A stretch of 64,000 nucleotides of DNA from Casuarius casuarius (Eukaryota > Chordata > Aves > Casuariiformes > Casuariidae), in the NCBI GenBank assembly GCA_003342895.1, contig PTFA01000305.1, positions 496,001 through 560,000 of the forward strand, in the 5' to 3' direction. The position numbers were made by a program, and so were the translations under genes. Shown here piece by piece: positions 13,501 through 27,943 of the stretch. The notes beneath the pieces were generated by a model. The model did no database searches. It had not been told where the DNA came from and worked only from the letters and a program-made list of their open reading frames with translations. Every line of letters begins with the position of its first letter. Position 1 is the first letter of the stretch.

Positions 13501-16500
13501 ACAGCTTGCCAGTTGTAGGTCTCAGTCGGACTTCAGATGTTTTAATTAGGATTTCAAGGAAGTGCCTATATCCATTGGGGATCCAAAGCGGAAAAAAACC
13601 TATGTCCATACCCTTTCCTATTTGAGTCCTTTCTTGTGGCTTGAAGAGTTATTTTGGCTATTCTCTTTCCCATATTTTTTCTAAAATTCTGTAAAATTTT
13701 CACTAACAACAGACAACATCAGAGAGTGGGCTGTGTTTCATAGAAAGGAGGTTTTAAAGATACAACATTAGTTGTCAGGAGCTTTGGCACAAATTTACAA
13801 TGAAATTTTGGTAAGCCTCTCAAAATCTTTACTTTTATTACTCATTAGGCTTAAATTCAGTGATCCACAGGAACTAATATTTCTCTGTTCGTCCTTCCTC
13901 CCCCCGCCCCCCAAAAAAACCCCAAAAAACCAAAAAAAAAAAACTCAGCAAAGGCAGATTTTAGGAAAAGGGTTCAGTCACCTCTGCAGCCTTCCTTCCG
14001 GCACCACAACACACCATGGAAATTGTGCGAAGACAGTGGTAAGGTACAGGAGACATAATCCAGCCAGGAAGCCTGAACACCAGAGACAAGAAGAGAGGAA
14101 TAAGGAAGATTGGCAAAAAAGGTAAATGCCATTATTGAACAGAGGCAAAACAAAACACTTCATTTGTTGAATCATATATAAAAATCAGAGTATTTGATTA
14201 GAAAATACCAAGTGAAGTAACTATCCCAATCATTGTTTTCCTAAGTGGTAAGTATTGCAGTTAAAAAAAACAAAAACAAAAACAAAGAAAACATTAATTC
14301 CCATAGATCAAAGCTCAGGATTTCATGCTATTTTTCTCATAACTGAAAGAACAAGAGAGGTCTTCCCATAGTCTTAGCTGGAGCTATTCAGCTTTCTGAA
14401 CTCTTCCATTATCTAGTCTACTTCATATGAATTGTGCAAAGATCTCTTGCCCTTATTAATAAGGCTCTCAAACTTTGATAGAGTTTTGAATCAATTCCTT
14501 ACTTCTTCTATATAAGGGCAAATCACTTTAAAAACCAACATTCTTTGGCCAAAAAGGCCATTAAAGCACTACTCAACCATTTCACACTTAAATGACGGAA
14601 ACATTTACATGAAAAATCAGAAGAGAGTGAGATGAAGAAAAATGACAAAAAAGAAAGGTGTGAGGAACAGCTTAGTGAGGGGAAAGCTATGGCTTCCTAT
14701 AGACACAAGAAAAATGCAGGGGAATAGCAAAAAGTATACATGAAGAGGGAAGGCAAGAAAGAAAGCTTGTTTTGCTTTTAAATTACACATTGATTTTTTC
14801 CTAGGATTACACTCCAGCCTCGCCAGTAACTCTGATAGGTTTACTTGCTGCTTTCTTTTATTTATTTTATAACGCATAACTGTTAAGATGCCAAAGTGGT
14901 TCCAGTTCAGCCCGATATGCCAAGATCTTGTCAGTGGTCAGCACAGAGAATTTTCTTGCAGCGTATAAAAATACATATTTATGTCTTTTTGTATCAAATC
15001 TGGTTTATGTCATGCTCTAGTTTAACTACTAACATGACATTGAATGGATTAATACAACAGCAAGTTTCCTAACCTACAAAATATCCTATATTTTACAGTG
15101 AGGTTACACAAAAGTCCTCTTCTAAGAGATACTGACAGAGACTGATAGTAGATGCTGTAACTTAATCTCAGAACCCTGATGATGTCAAACCTCTTGAGCA
15201 TCGTATGCAGTTTATGGTACGGTATCATCACAATCCTTCAACAGAATTACAGTTTTGTAACTAATCTCTCCCTATCAGTTACACAACATAGAAACTGTGA
15301 AGTCCAAATACAAAGAGACTATAGGTGTGAATGATTGCACTCAAGTCTTTTCCCCCAACCATATTTCTAAGTCTGAGAGTGATAAATAGCACACCATCTA
15401 TAAATGGGCAATAGGGTCAGTGGAACTAAAAGCTGAGAGTTCAAAGAAAAGTCACAATTCTTAAGAGTTCAGGAAGAGGCCACAGACTGATGTCGCAATG
15501 CTTCATGATAAATGGCCAGAGTTGTTATACTGCAATTAGAGAAGATAGTTGACTGGCAAATAACTGTGGCAATATGAACGCTACAGCCTCAGCCCATCTG
15601 AATCACCTTACTAGCCCTTAAATGTTAAAGCTTTTCCTTATCAATGTAAATTTTTTCCCGTGACAAAAACTAAATTGCCATAAAAATAGCCACAGGGAAA
15701 TTAATTTCTGCAAAGGATATTAATTAGATGAATTAAAAATAAATCAATCACTTATATCTACACTAGTCCCCATGATGATGCTGAAGTCTGAGAGATGAGG
15801 GACTTCTCTCATTATGTCCATTAACAACATTTATCAAGGCAGACTGAAGGCCAAATCCACCGACCAGGAACCAGCTTAATTCAACAGATCTGCATGGACA
15901 CCTGAATCTCTGCATGTGCAGGTCATAAGGGGGCGGGGAAGGTGTCAGCATCTCTTCTTTTGCGTAAGTGGTTTAATGTTTGGGACGTTTGCTCAGGCAT
16001 TAAGAAAATTTGGATTTTAGACCCTCCCGTAACTCCCAGAATCCAATCACCACCCTGCTCACCAGGAGCACTTTCCACCCTTACCACCACAGCTGTGCAT
16101 TTCTGCAATCAAGTGAGCAAAATCGCTGGACCCCGAAGGAAGGCAGGCAAGAGGGAATGCGATGATGTGGCCTCTTGCAGTTCTCATGGAGGGGGCAAAG
16201 ATCAGATGGTTCCTTATCTCAGCTCCATTATACTCCCACTTTTTAGATGATAATCTGATGTAAAAACAGTCACACTGGCGGAGCCTGGAACAAGTCTCCT
16301 TTCTTCTAGGTAACATTCATATAAGCTAAGTTAGCTCTCCAGAGGTGCTCCAGCTCTAGAAAAGAATTACCAAACAGACTTTCCTCAGCTGCATTTCCAG
16401 ATCCCCCAAATCTTCTTATGTCATGATTTTATATGCTTGCTTTTGCATGATCAGAGCCTAAAATTTGAAATCAAAAGTGTTCATGTACTATAATATAAGC

Positions 16501-18554
16501 AAAGATTTACATCAGGAATTAAATTACATATATTTTCTAAATCCTCCACTCCGAAATAAGCAACCTCAATCCTTGCTTACTACTTTTTAATGCATCTCCA
16601 CAATAATGCTAAAAAAAAAAAAAAGTTCTATGTCAAATATTTTACAGAAAAGTCTGAACAGTAGTGAACTAAAAATAGGTAAATATTTGCCAAAAGATAC
16701 TTTGAAGCAAAGCATGTGGAGAATTTACATGGAATAGCTATTCACTCTATCTGAAAATATTCTCCAGAGAGCTGTATCAGCTCCTACAATGAAATTACAT
16801 AAAAGAGAATAATTGGCCATCCTCACTATCATATTATAGACTTACACAAAGGATTAAATGTGCTAGCAATGCTAAAACAATTCATCTATAAAATGAATGA
16901 CAAGGGAGAACTTAAGAGAACTTGTTTACTTTTAAAGACTAGAGTTGCAATGGGAATAAGAAACACTGTTCACAATGGCCAGAACATTGGTAAATGTTAC
17001 TTCAAATATCACTGTTTGACTTCCTCTATTGAATCACCTCTTACCCTGGGACTCTCTCCATATTGTTTTCAAAATTTAAAAAATACTATAAAAGTTTTTA
17101 AGTAAAACATTCACAAGGCAGGAAATGGGGAAATTAATTTTGCATCTCCCTTATTTGCATATACAGACTTAACATAGAGTCATAGTTATGTGCTCATATA
17201 ACATTTGCTACAGCATTCACTCCCTCATTACAAATATCAGATGGGTAGTTACTCAGTTTGTCACTACTTTTGACTTATAAAGTTCCTAAACTAAAAATTG
17301 CTGGATGCTGGGAGAATGCTCTTGGGAAGTATCACCTCATGTTGATATATTACATGCTCTTCCTTAAGCATCCACTTTTTGCTGTTGTCAGAGACATAAA
17401 ACCAGGGTGCACAGAGTTGTGTCCTGACCCCATACAGCCACACTAACAGTACCAGGATGGTTACAGTCATTGGCTCACAAATGTTATACACGCAGTTAAT
17501 ATCACCTGCTTTATTCTCTGATACCAGAGAATGGCATTTGCTGTATTTATTTTTTCCAGTATGCTTTGGAAGACAGGCTCACCTAAGCATGAATGATGCG
17601 CTTTCATCTAGTTGTACATCTTGACCTGTAATAGTATTTAAAGGCAACTTGTTAAAAGGAGCCTACCTTACCCAGTGAGCCTGACTGGTCTATAAAGTCA
17701 TCTGCACCTTAAAAGTTGCAATGGTTTTATTTCATTTTCTCCACATCACTGGCTCCCCCTCTGAGACATGCCAGTATTTGAGCATTCACCTGGGCAAAGC
17801 ACAGGCAAATCTTATGTAGTCTGATTCCCCCAGCACTTCAGAGCCAGCCGCATAGGCAGGGCAGACAGGGAGGCAAGGAGGAAGTAGTGCCAGTTTGATG
17901 AGAGGCCTGGGGTGGGCAGTGAGGGAAAAAAATGAGGAGGCAAGGATGAAAGACATGAGAATAAGGCAGAAGCTACATGGACATCTTCAGAACAGACTGA
18001 TCTAGAGCAGTGGTTCTCAGTCAGCAGGGTAATAAGTGCCCCTGAAATAAGAATCAGTCCACAGGAACCCACCACTGGACTGTCATCCCTTCTTCAGCCA
18101 ACTGTTTTTTAGCTCTTTTCATGAGGACTGCACTTATTTTGTAAAGGAGTATCTATTTAAGGTGCTGTCTCTAGGGTATCATTGAGACAACTTGTCTGTA
18201 AGTCTATTGCCTCCTTTTGCACTTTCATCCTTGTGTAATTCCCTCCCTCATTATCTAGATGCCTTCCACAGCAAACCTGGGACCTCGCAAACAACTGAAC
18301 TTACTACACAACCCTGATTCATTCTTTGCAGGTGATCTGAGCTATGCATGGCATTTAGCAAGTATTCTGCATGTGGTAGAAGGTCAGGGAGAGGCATATG
18401 ATCACATTATCACATACTATCCCTACAAGCTAAGAGAGTAGGGGCAGGGGGGAAGGCATTTCACATCATAATGAAAACCAAAGATTGTCATTTATTCAAA
18501 ATTATAAGTTTTCACACGGTGGAGAATCCATGGTGTCCAAGCTGTTCCAAAAGT
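7561..18554. other. Intergenic, nothing recognised
   Basis: Eleven kb of AT-rich sequence with homopolymer runs (A20 at 8397-8416, A10 at about 13936-13945) and no supportable gene, RNA gene or dated repeat. A GCAGTGGTTCTCAG motif at 18007 hints at a hAT-like terminal sequence but was not upheld. Confidence 0.55.
8397..8416. repeat. A20 homopolymer
   Basis: Twenty consecutive A on the plus strand. No retrocopy body was recognised upstream. Confidence 0.9.
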
Positions 18555-18700
18555 TTTTTCTTGGTGATTCAGAAGGGGGCTTTGAACCTTGGTCTCCAAG
18601 GTCCCTAAACTGTAACCTGATCACCATGCTATTAGCTATTATGGAGAGGTATCTCCAGCTCAGTCGGAGCTATTCCACGTTGTATAAGCAGTGAGAGAGA
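18555..18700 (-). mobile_element. Relic of a tRNA-derived SINE
   Basis: Read on the minus strand, the segment has TAGCATGGTGATCAGGTT, resembling a degraded tRNA A box, then about 30 bases later GGTTCAAAGCC, which fits the B box consensus GGTTCRANNCC. The plus-strand order (TTGAACCTTGGTCTCC, CACCATGCTATTAGCTATT, GCTATTCCACGTTGTATAA) is like an old amniote tRNA-headed SINE that I remember from reptile and bird genomes. I cannot name the family with certainty. Confidence 0.5.
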
Positions 18701-21700
18701 CCCTGTATGGATAGCTGGTAGCTAGGAGACACCCTTCAGCCATGCAGGAGAGAGCCATGGGAGCCTGCAACTCAGCTTCATGGCAGGTGCCTTCATAACT
18801 GTATTATTTGCTATTTGCAGAAGATGCACACACACATTCTCTCCCCTTGCCCTTCCCACCCACCTAAAAGCTTGTCAAGAAAATTTCTTATGAATTAGCA
18901 CTTTAATTTGAAAATTCCCAACTAGCTCCATTTATGCAAGGCAGAAGCAGAGCAAATTAAAAATTGTGCAGGCATTCTAACAATTCCAATATAGTAAAAG
19001 TTTGCCTTTACAACCTAAACACCTCCTGATACTCTTTTGGGGGGTACACACAAATACATTGCATCTGTCACAGATACAGCTTACATTTGTTCCTACTAAA
19101 TGAAAACCAGAATTCACCTTTAGGGAGGTCTGTTTTTTTCCTGTGACAGTTTTAACCCTTGAGACAAAATCAGCAATTCTGAGAACAAAGACCACCAAAA
19201 TGTGGAGTCTAGATGTCAGAAGGCAGCAACTGCAACAAGGCAAACACTGAACCTGGAAGTCCTAAACTTCCAATTAGGACTGTAAAAGTCCCTATCATTC
19301 ACATTTAAACCAGTGATTTTCCTCCAAAGTACAGACTGTTCTGAAACTCTCTTGCAGAAGACCCTAAACTTTATTCTCCATTTTGAAAATACTGCTCTGA
19401 AATACAACTTGGCACTTCAAAAGAGATATTTGGCTTATCCTTGTCTCAAATGATTGCCCCTTATAGCCCTTGAGCAACGGCAGCTTTGGGAACATTTCAA
19501 AGAGAAATACTCTAGCAACTTGCTCACTTGGTATCAAAGATAGCAGTTAATCTGAGTTTCTGTAATTCACATTATCATATATTCTGCATGTGTTATACTT
19601 CTTAGCTAGAGATATAGCTTAATCTTCTCAGTCTTTTCTTTAAGCTGTGGTGGCTACCACAGCTGATATTTAAGATTAGGAAAAGGTGTGTTAACCCTCC
19701 CTCCCCCCCAATCAAATCTGAAGAAAGTAATAGCTGTAGCCATTTTGGGCAGTAATAGCTGAAGAACATTAGCTTCTTAAATCTTGTGGCAAAATGTAAT
19801 TGTTATTCTTAAGAAAATAATCACTATCTTTCATAGGCACACTTTTTTTAAAATTTATTTAGGTGACAGCTTGTGCATGTACACTTTGGTGTGTATATGG
19901 TTATGCTCTAAAATCATTTCCCATATTGGAAAAGCAGAATTCTCAATATCTTTCTGCATTTCGTTTAAAACACTTCATTATTCATACTGCTTTCTATTAG
20001 GTTCTCAGATATGCACCATCTGATTTAAAACCTTACAGCAAGGCTACAGAAAGGAACAGAATCAGGTCAGCGCATTGAACTAGATTTTTCTTTTACATTG
20101 GCTCTCAGACAAATCTGGATATTTTCCTTGTTATTTATAAAGACATTAAGACAGTCTTGTTCTTTCTATCTTAGTGATTTATTCTTTCCATATGCAGATG
20201 TGGTAATTCTTTAGATGTTGGTTAATTAAACATTCTAGTAATAACAATAGGATCTTAACAGAATAACTTTGATTTATCGACCTTATAAAAGCTTCTGTCC
20301 TCACCTTTCAGGAATCTGATTTTACTATGGGATGTGCTAAATTAAAATAACAATTCTTAAAATAAATTAGTTAAAAAGGTCGATATCTGGCACCCCAAGA
20401 TAGAGGTACAAATGTAATCAATGCTTTGACATAAATATTTGATGGCTTGTTAAAAAACACTTACAAAAATAACCTGTAACATCAGAAATATCAAAAGTTA
20501 AGCTAGTATTGAAAATTACCTGGTGAGAAGAGATGCTTTTAAACAAACATCTGCTAGTGTTAACAAATAAACTTTGCATAGTTGCAATACACTCCCACAC
20601 AAAATTTTGTTAAAAAAAGAGATCAGGGAAAAACAGATCTTCATTCAGCTATGTAATTTTTTAAGTATATATTTTGCATTCAGAATAGGACTAGTTTTTT
20701 GCTAAACCTTGCCAAACTTAGCCTCAGCTATGAGGATTGGGTATTGGGGTGCAGATGTAAAGTTTTGGAAGTGCTTCTATTCAGATATTTTACACTTGGA
20801 CTATGTGGACCAAACATTTATAACCTTGATCTGACACAAACCACAGAAAATCTGGAACCTCATGTGTTTTGCTGACTTACTTCATGCTGCATTTAAATCT
20901 TTTAGGGGTCATTGGTCACCTCAGCTGTTTACTCCCACAGTCAAAGCCTGGCGGCCAGAGGTCTATCAAGTTCTTTCTCCTCGTCTGTTCCCCAGATCGG
21001 GAATTACCTTGTTCTGTCTTCTCATCCCACCTGCAGAGGCCTGGGATCCAGTCCCCATCCATTCTTACCTAGAATGCGTGTAGATCACATAACCCGCTGA
21101 CTACGGCACTGAGCATACAAATACACGCGCTTAAGATTGCTCACATGAGTAGCCATAAGGAATTCAGTCACATCATAAAGATAAATATCAGGACCAGTAC
21201 TACGAGACACGATATAACACATCACTACCACCAGAAAAACCTTCGGAAACTCTCTTCTGTTATCCTGCCTGCCCTTTCCAATATCATTATTTCCCTTATT
21301 CCCTCTAAAGAAAAAGACTGTGATTCACTAGGGCTATTACATGTTATATATAGTGTCACCGGGTGTGAACCAGATGATTCCCCTCCTGCAGAAAACTGTC
21401 AGTTGTTTGTAAGAAAGTTTTTAATATATTTTTTTTTGTATCAAAAATAACTGATGCACAGAGAACTGGAGTCGTTACTCACCCAAACTTACCCAGGCAG
21501 TTCCATGGGAGAATTAATTCGTCACAGAAGCTTTTAGAAGAGAAGGATCCCTGTAGAATGAATCAAAGTAGTATCAAATTTACATGAGATGAAGAGCAAA
21601 TTGCAAATGCACCAATGGATTCTGAAAGATCTATTGGTAAAACCAGAGGCACCTTTTTTTCAGGAGGCTATTTCTTAAGAGCATGCCATGCTGTGCTGAG

Positions 21701-23071
21701 CTGTGCTATTTGTGTGTATATATGTATCCAATAAGGCCCAGTGGAAAATTCAAAACCTTATCTAAATTAACACAGTATAGGCAATCAAGGAATATGGTCT
21801 ATAGCAAAGACACTAATGTTTGCTTCCTTAATTGTCAATTAGGAAGTTATACTTTTTCACAGGAAAAAATATTGCACTAGTAGACAGTCATACATATAGT
21901 CAGGTTTTTATGTATCAGCTTTAACATCATCCTTGTTGTGATCAAATCACACAACACACAAAACACAAAACACACAAAGTACTGTGATCCTGCAGAATAA
22001 TGACAACAAATAATTCTTGCCACTGTCGCTGCTACCTAAACATGCTCAGCGGCTTGCATGATTGGACATTAACCAAACTGGAACAGATTCTTACCAAGCC
22101 TGCTTTTGTCTACATTTAAGAAAAAACTGCTCTGTTCTTTAACTACTTGAAGTTACATAGCTCAACAACATATATTCAATATTCCTCCTGTAAAATTTGG
22201 TACTATAGTTATATCAAAGATACAGTTAACTTGCCTGGAAAGCCCCTTAGGAAAACTTACCTTATGTGGAGGAGACAAATTAAACCCAAGTTTGCAGCTT
22301 GAGACTTTTTTTTTTCTTCTAAAGATGAATTTATCTCTTTTCAGTTCAGTACCTCTGTGCTCTCTTCTGACCTAATTTTGTCTGTGATAAATGCCAGAGT
22401 TTCAGTGGAGTCACTTGAGCTCCTGTAAGAAAAGAACTGAAGTAAAAAATGAATGCACTCAACATTCCTGCTCTGACAGATTGCTTGTCAGGACACTAAA
22501 AGCCTTGCAAGGCTATAGGTGAGGAAAAGCCTCAGAAGTGCCATTCTTTAGACGAAATTGCATTTCAGGTTTCTACTAATTACTCTGTACTAACATAATG
22601 AAGTTAAAGCTCATTCAGACTAAACAGGTCTACAATTCGTACAGGCCTGATACAGACTGTTTTACAGGATACATTCCCAGGGGTATTGCATGGCTAGAGG
22701 ACATTCAAATTAAATTTCAGCCGTGGTTTAGACAGAAGAAAGACAACACAAGCATTCTACCGAGAAGCACTACAAAGCATAGCTGCCCAAAGAAGTTTCT
22801 CATTTTAACGACTTTCTATTCTTTCCCTACCCAAGCACCTTACAGGGAACGTTTTTCACTCACTGATAAAGGGTCAGCATATAGCCTGAATGACTGAGCA
22901 CAGCTGGATCTGCTGTTGCAGAAATGGGTATAAAATGATTGCAGAAGCTGCAGGCTAGCCTCCCTCTTCACCTTTCTGGATGGACCCCGAGACACGCTGG
23001 AGAAGCTGCCGCCAAAGCCCATGTCACAGAATGAGGCAAGCAGGAAAGCTCAGCCACATTAGGTAACACAA
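18701..23071. other. Intergenic, nothing recognised
   Basis: A moderately GC-rich patch at about 20,930-21,075 has open frames in all three plus-strand frames, but none looks like a known protein. Nothing else. Confidence 0.55.
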
Positions 23072-23330
23072 CAGAAAAATGGCTGTATTGGATGAGACCA
23101 AAAGTTCATCCAGCCCAGCATCCTGCCTCTGACACGATCTAGTAATGACTTATGGAAGAAATACAAGGGCAAGCATTTTGTGATTTTTTCCTCTAGTATA
23201 TGCTCCCAGCTTCTGACAGTCTGCAGCCTTGGGATTTACTGAACCAGAAGGTATATTTTTCAAGGCTAGCAGAAACATAAGGGCTCATTGCTTACCCATG
23301 TTAAACTCATCCTAGATTTATAGGACTCAC
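23072..23330 (-). mobile_element. Old CR1 LINE 3' fragment
   Basis: The plus strand reads GGCTGTATTGGATGAGACC, AAAAGTTCATCCAGCCCAGC and ATCCTGCCTCTGACA, and further on CTCCCAGCTTCTGACAGTC. These are degraded versions of the CR1 3' region known in birds and turtles (GGGTCAGACCAAAGGTCCATC, TAGCCCAGTATCCTG, CCCAGCTTCTGGCA). The plus strand is the complement of CR1 sense, so the element points left and is 5' truncated at its right end. The body is too diverged to be recent. Confidence 0.75.
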
Positions 23331-26300
23331 TTAGAGGACTCTACCTCAACAACAGGAGAGAGTCCCTCATACAGCAAAGGATTTAGCTGGAGGGAAAAAA
23401 ATGAAGAAAGCAGAAGATCAGATAATCTCATAGCCACACATCATAAAACATTTAAGGAAGGAGAGTCTTTTCTCTAGAAACTTTGCCTAGAAGCTGTCCC
23501 ACAGTATGTGACACCTTATGAAACAGTTGGAGGGGTATTTATTAATAAAGCCAACAATTAAATAATACATGGCTACATGATACATATAGTTAAGTCTCAT
23601 GGTAACTCCAGAAGCCTTGCAATAAAAAATTACCAAAGGATTGTTTACAGGAGATTTTGCACCAAAGTGTGCTATTTTAGTACCACAATCACGTCCAGTG
23701 ATACACTCTAACCATTCCAAAGTACTTTCAGTTCATCAGAAACTGTGAAAATACATGACAATCCTTCTGTGGTCTCAATTTGTCGAACAGACAAATTTTT
23801 ATAAAAAGGACTGCCCAGTTCCATGTCCTAATAGCAAAAGAAAAACATACCTTACCGGAAGCACAGAAGAGCAAAGGTTGGCTGCTTATGCTGTTAGTAA
23901 ACATTAATTCCAAATGAGATGAGCAAGAAAACACTTTCAGTAAAAGAACAAATTCTTCATTAGAACAGCTCCTTTCTTGCTAGAAATGTCCTCTATGTCC
24001 TCTGAAAATGCAAAAATAAATGAAAAGATCATCTTTTTTTAAAGGAACAGGATTAAGAGTTTCCTGAACTAATAGTAAAATGCAGTATTGTATACATGTT
24101 AGAGTACAGTGTTTCTCAAGCCTATATGAAAAAATTCCAGTGTCTTAAAAGATTCACTGAGACTCTGAAAGGTCAATATTTAATAATACATGTTAAGTCT
24201 TACTTTCAGATGCTCAAGTGACCACTTAAAAAAAAATCAATATCTAAAATAATAAGCTACAGCTCTTCTTCACTTCAATATTGCTATGAAGATGGGTAAA
24301 TTCACATAGTTACCATAAAACTGTGCACATCCATTACTTAGGTATCATCAAAATTGGCAGACCTACTTAAGAAGAATACATTTGTGGAAGTTTTTATAGT
24401 TCCCATTCTTGTTTTTGGAGGAAGAGTGGGCAGCTTTCATTGCTATTGCTTAAACATTTCTTCATCTTCTGGAACACATTTTCAAAGAGGGTTTACAGAA
24501 ATTGTGTACTGTCCCCCAGCATCAATGATACTAGGGTATTTAACTAAGTAGACTCTCTTTCGAAAGCTCACCCTCAATTACAAAGGAAATGCAAAAGGCA
24601 TAGACGTATTAATCATTAGTATTCTCTCTTGCTTCATCCTTCCCCATTTCTTTCACCATACTTAAATAGCTAAGCTGCATAGAAATCACAGTACAACTTA
24701 CAAAAGTACCTTGATCATGTAGAACGTAATAGGACACAATCAGTTCTGTAGAAAAAGCATTCATATGCTACTGAAATCTTATCCTAACTCACTTTTTCCA
24801 CTGATGACTTGGGCACCTCAGAATCTTTTGCAGCAAGTCAGTGAGATTTAAAGGCCTCAGTACTCCATTCACTTCTGAAAACAGAATAATATTGTTTATT
24901 TTCTCATGTTATTTTCCTCAAATAAATCATACTATTACTTATGCAACAGGCAAAAGAATATCAGAACACCAGTTATGGAAAACACAGCAGCAATATCTTT
25001 AAAAGCTTTGCATTACGGTTGTTGCATAATTTCCCAATTTTGGTACTCCTTTTATAAGCACAACAGGCATCCTGGCAAAGGAAGGAGTTTAGGGTGCCAT
25101 GTGGCAATGTCACAGTCCAACATGGAAGATTTTTCGAAAGAAGTGCCAGCTGCATGAAAACTCACCCTCCTTGTGAATCTGCCTGGTCCAGATTCAGACC
25201 TGCTTCTTATAAACCTTGTAGGGATCACAGAGAAGGAACTGCCTCAAGGTGTTTATACCACTTACTCCCAAGAATAGTTTGCACAGTGCTTTGGTCTACT
25301 ATGACCGAGAGGAATGGAAAGCAGCAAGTTCTGATGCTAGCAATGACAGCACACATTTCATTGTTCGGGTTGTTCTTTTTTTCTTTTTTTGAAAGGGAAA
25401 GGAGGACAACTAAATAAAGACTAAAAGCAGACTCCAAGAAGCAGTTGCCACTAAATGATCATTTCAACAAGGCTGTTTTGCATTGGTATCCAAGTTGCTG
25501 CTGCTGTTTATGCAAACGGTGATCTATGGTAGCCATGCAAAAAGCCATGTATGAAACAACTCTGATTTCTGGAATATTACAGTTCACTTGCGACACAGAG
25601 GCTTTAACAGAGAAAAAGACCTATAAACTAGAAACTCAAATTGACAGTTTGAGTCCCAGCTTTCATGTTTACCAGAACCAATACCTTGGCTGCAATTCCA
25701 TATAGCAGAGAAAAACCCTATAGCTGAATAATTTGCTAAGGTGCACACACTCCAATACTTTTACTACTGGCATAATTGAATGAAAATGCATTCTAATCGA
25801 CTTTGACATTAGAGTTAATCTAAATGAATGTTACCCTGCTTAAAATTATATTTTAATAACATTTATTTCATATTTCCTTGTAAGTAGTAATGTTATGCGA
25901 GACAAGAACACAGATTACACTTGGAATATATATGATGCGATATCACATAGCAAAGGCTAATCAACAGTCTGAAATGTGTCTTTGTTCCATATTACATTCC
26001 AAAACTTGTATGCTTGTATTTCTTCTATTATCTATATAGATTTCTCCCAGTTTATTTTATATTTTCATATGCTTAGTTACATTTTGAAACTGATTTTAAA
26101 AATTATTATTTAGAATTTCAAAAATCAAACCAAAAAAAAATCTCGAAAGCTTTTTTTCAAGACTGCATATTTGCAAAGCTCTGGATGGTTTGTGTCAAAG
26201 ATCTTGGTTATTAGTATACAAGATTTAGAACCACTGAGTCCTTACAAATAAATCTGTTTATATGGCAACCTACAGCCATCCTGATCTTCATAAAATGTGA

Positions 26301-26371
26301 GTTTCTGATGGTTTTTGTCTTTGCTGAACATACAGTATATTCTATTTTCTCCTCTGTGGAGGAAGTATCAG
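23331..26371. other. Intergenic, nothing recognised
   Basis: No supportable features beyond A/T runs. Confidence 0.55.
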
Positions 26372-26433
26372 AATATATACAAATATAAATATAAATATAT
26401 ATATACACACGTGTGTGTGCACACACATATGTA
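26372..26433. repeat. AT / AC / GT alternating microsatellite
   Basis: An (AT)-rich start passes into ATATACACACGTGTGTGTGC and then ACACACATATGTA. Positions 26395-26433 alternate purine and pyrimidine without a break (39 bp) and contain the palindrome GTGTGTGCACACAC. Confidence 0.9.
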
Positions 26434-27905
26434 ATGGAGTAGAAATATGAGAAAAGCTACAGACAACATTTACACTGAATTGCAGACTCTGGGCAGCAAC
26501 TCTGCTGTCAGTAATATATAGGAGAAACAGACCAAGACTGAGTAGATAGCACATAATCAAGATTTGCTTTTAACATATTTTAGGCTTTCTTGAGTGGGAA
26601 AGAGGGAGCATTCAACAGCTTCTCTGACAGCTTGTGACTCTGTAAGTAAGATTCAATACTCTGGCCAGAAACTTAGTCCTCAAACACATGGCTTAAATCT
26701 TTTTTTTTTTTTTTTCTGCTCAGTTTCCTTTCCATATACTGAGGAGAACATATCTTTCTCTGCACTGTCTTTTAAAATCATAACACATTCAGGACAGACA
26801 TTCACTCTTACCATTTATGATTTGAGTATGCTAATGCAGCAGAACTTTCCTCTCAGTGGAGGTTTCAAGAATATACTCTAATGCAACTCAGTAACTGATG
26901 ATGCAAACTCAATAATATCTTTACATCTCATGCTGCACCTTTTCACAGGTGAGTGTTGGCTCCAATCGATCCAAGGTCGTATGCGCTCAATGATGCATGC
27001 TTATAAATCACGACAAATAGTACATCCTTCTCTGAAAATGAAAGCACATTTCCAAGAGGTGCATAACCCACTTGAGCAGGAATCTTTATTTTGCATACTT
27101 TTATAATCCCTCATTACAACATATGACATGAAGATTTTTCCACATGTATGTAACTCTAAACTATACAGGTTATAACTACATACTCCCACTGGATGTTTCC
27201 ATTACAGCCTAAACTGTGCTGAATGAACCACAGGCACGAGACTTATAAGCCTTGATACATGAAGTGGGGTTGGGACTGCACTATGTTAGTTTTAATATAT
27301 TAGACAGCAAGTCAGTAAAGAAACCTCCAAGCATAGTCTAGAAAGACCTTAGCAACAGCAAAAATAAAGACTATAATGACGAAAACCAATTTACTGCCCT
27401 TCAGCTCTGTAACAACGTGTACAGCTGGTGATAATGTAAGGTAAAACACCGTCCATTTGCAGTTTACACACAGCTCTGCTTTCCTTTCACTTCACCCACC
27501 ACTGTAGATACTATGTTAGCAAAAATCCAGTATCTCAGTCTGGAATTCTGTAGCTATAGGTTGCTCATTCCAGGTTAAACCCAGCAAATTAGCATTAAAA
27601 AATGACAAACAATCATTTGGCATTTCACCAAGGAAAATACAAAAATAAAAGTCAGTTTTTCAGAACCATCTCAACAAGGCCCAAGAGGGGACGTGCTTAA
27701 AATCACTTCAGGCTGAAAGTCTGGAACCAAACATGTTTTACGTATTTCTAGCTATGGTTACTCTCTGAGAATAGATCAAGAATTGTGAGAGCAAAAATCC
27801 ATGTGATAAGAGAACTGAGTTTTACTATACACGTGCTAACTCCTGTCCTTGAATTTTGGCAAACCTTTTCTAAACTAAAGAATCACACCCCTCCAAAATA
27901 AACCA
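26434..27905. other. Intergenic, nothing recognised
   Basis: Contains a T16 run at 26700-26715. No gene seen. Confidence 0.55.
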
Positions 27906-27943
27906 ACACACACACACACACATACACACACACACACACACAT
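27906..27943. repeat. (CA)n microsatellite
   Basis: About 19 CA units with a single TA interruption. Confidence 0.95.

Noticed and set aside
18005..18070. GCAGTGGTTCTCAG motif resembling the terminus of hAT elements
   Set aside because: Only the first dozen bases fit; no matching inverted terminus or target-site duplication seen.
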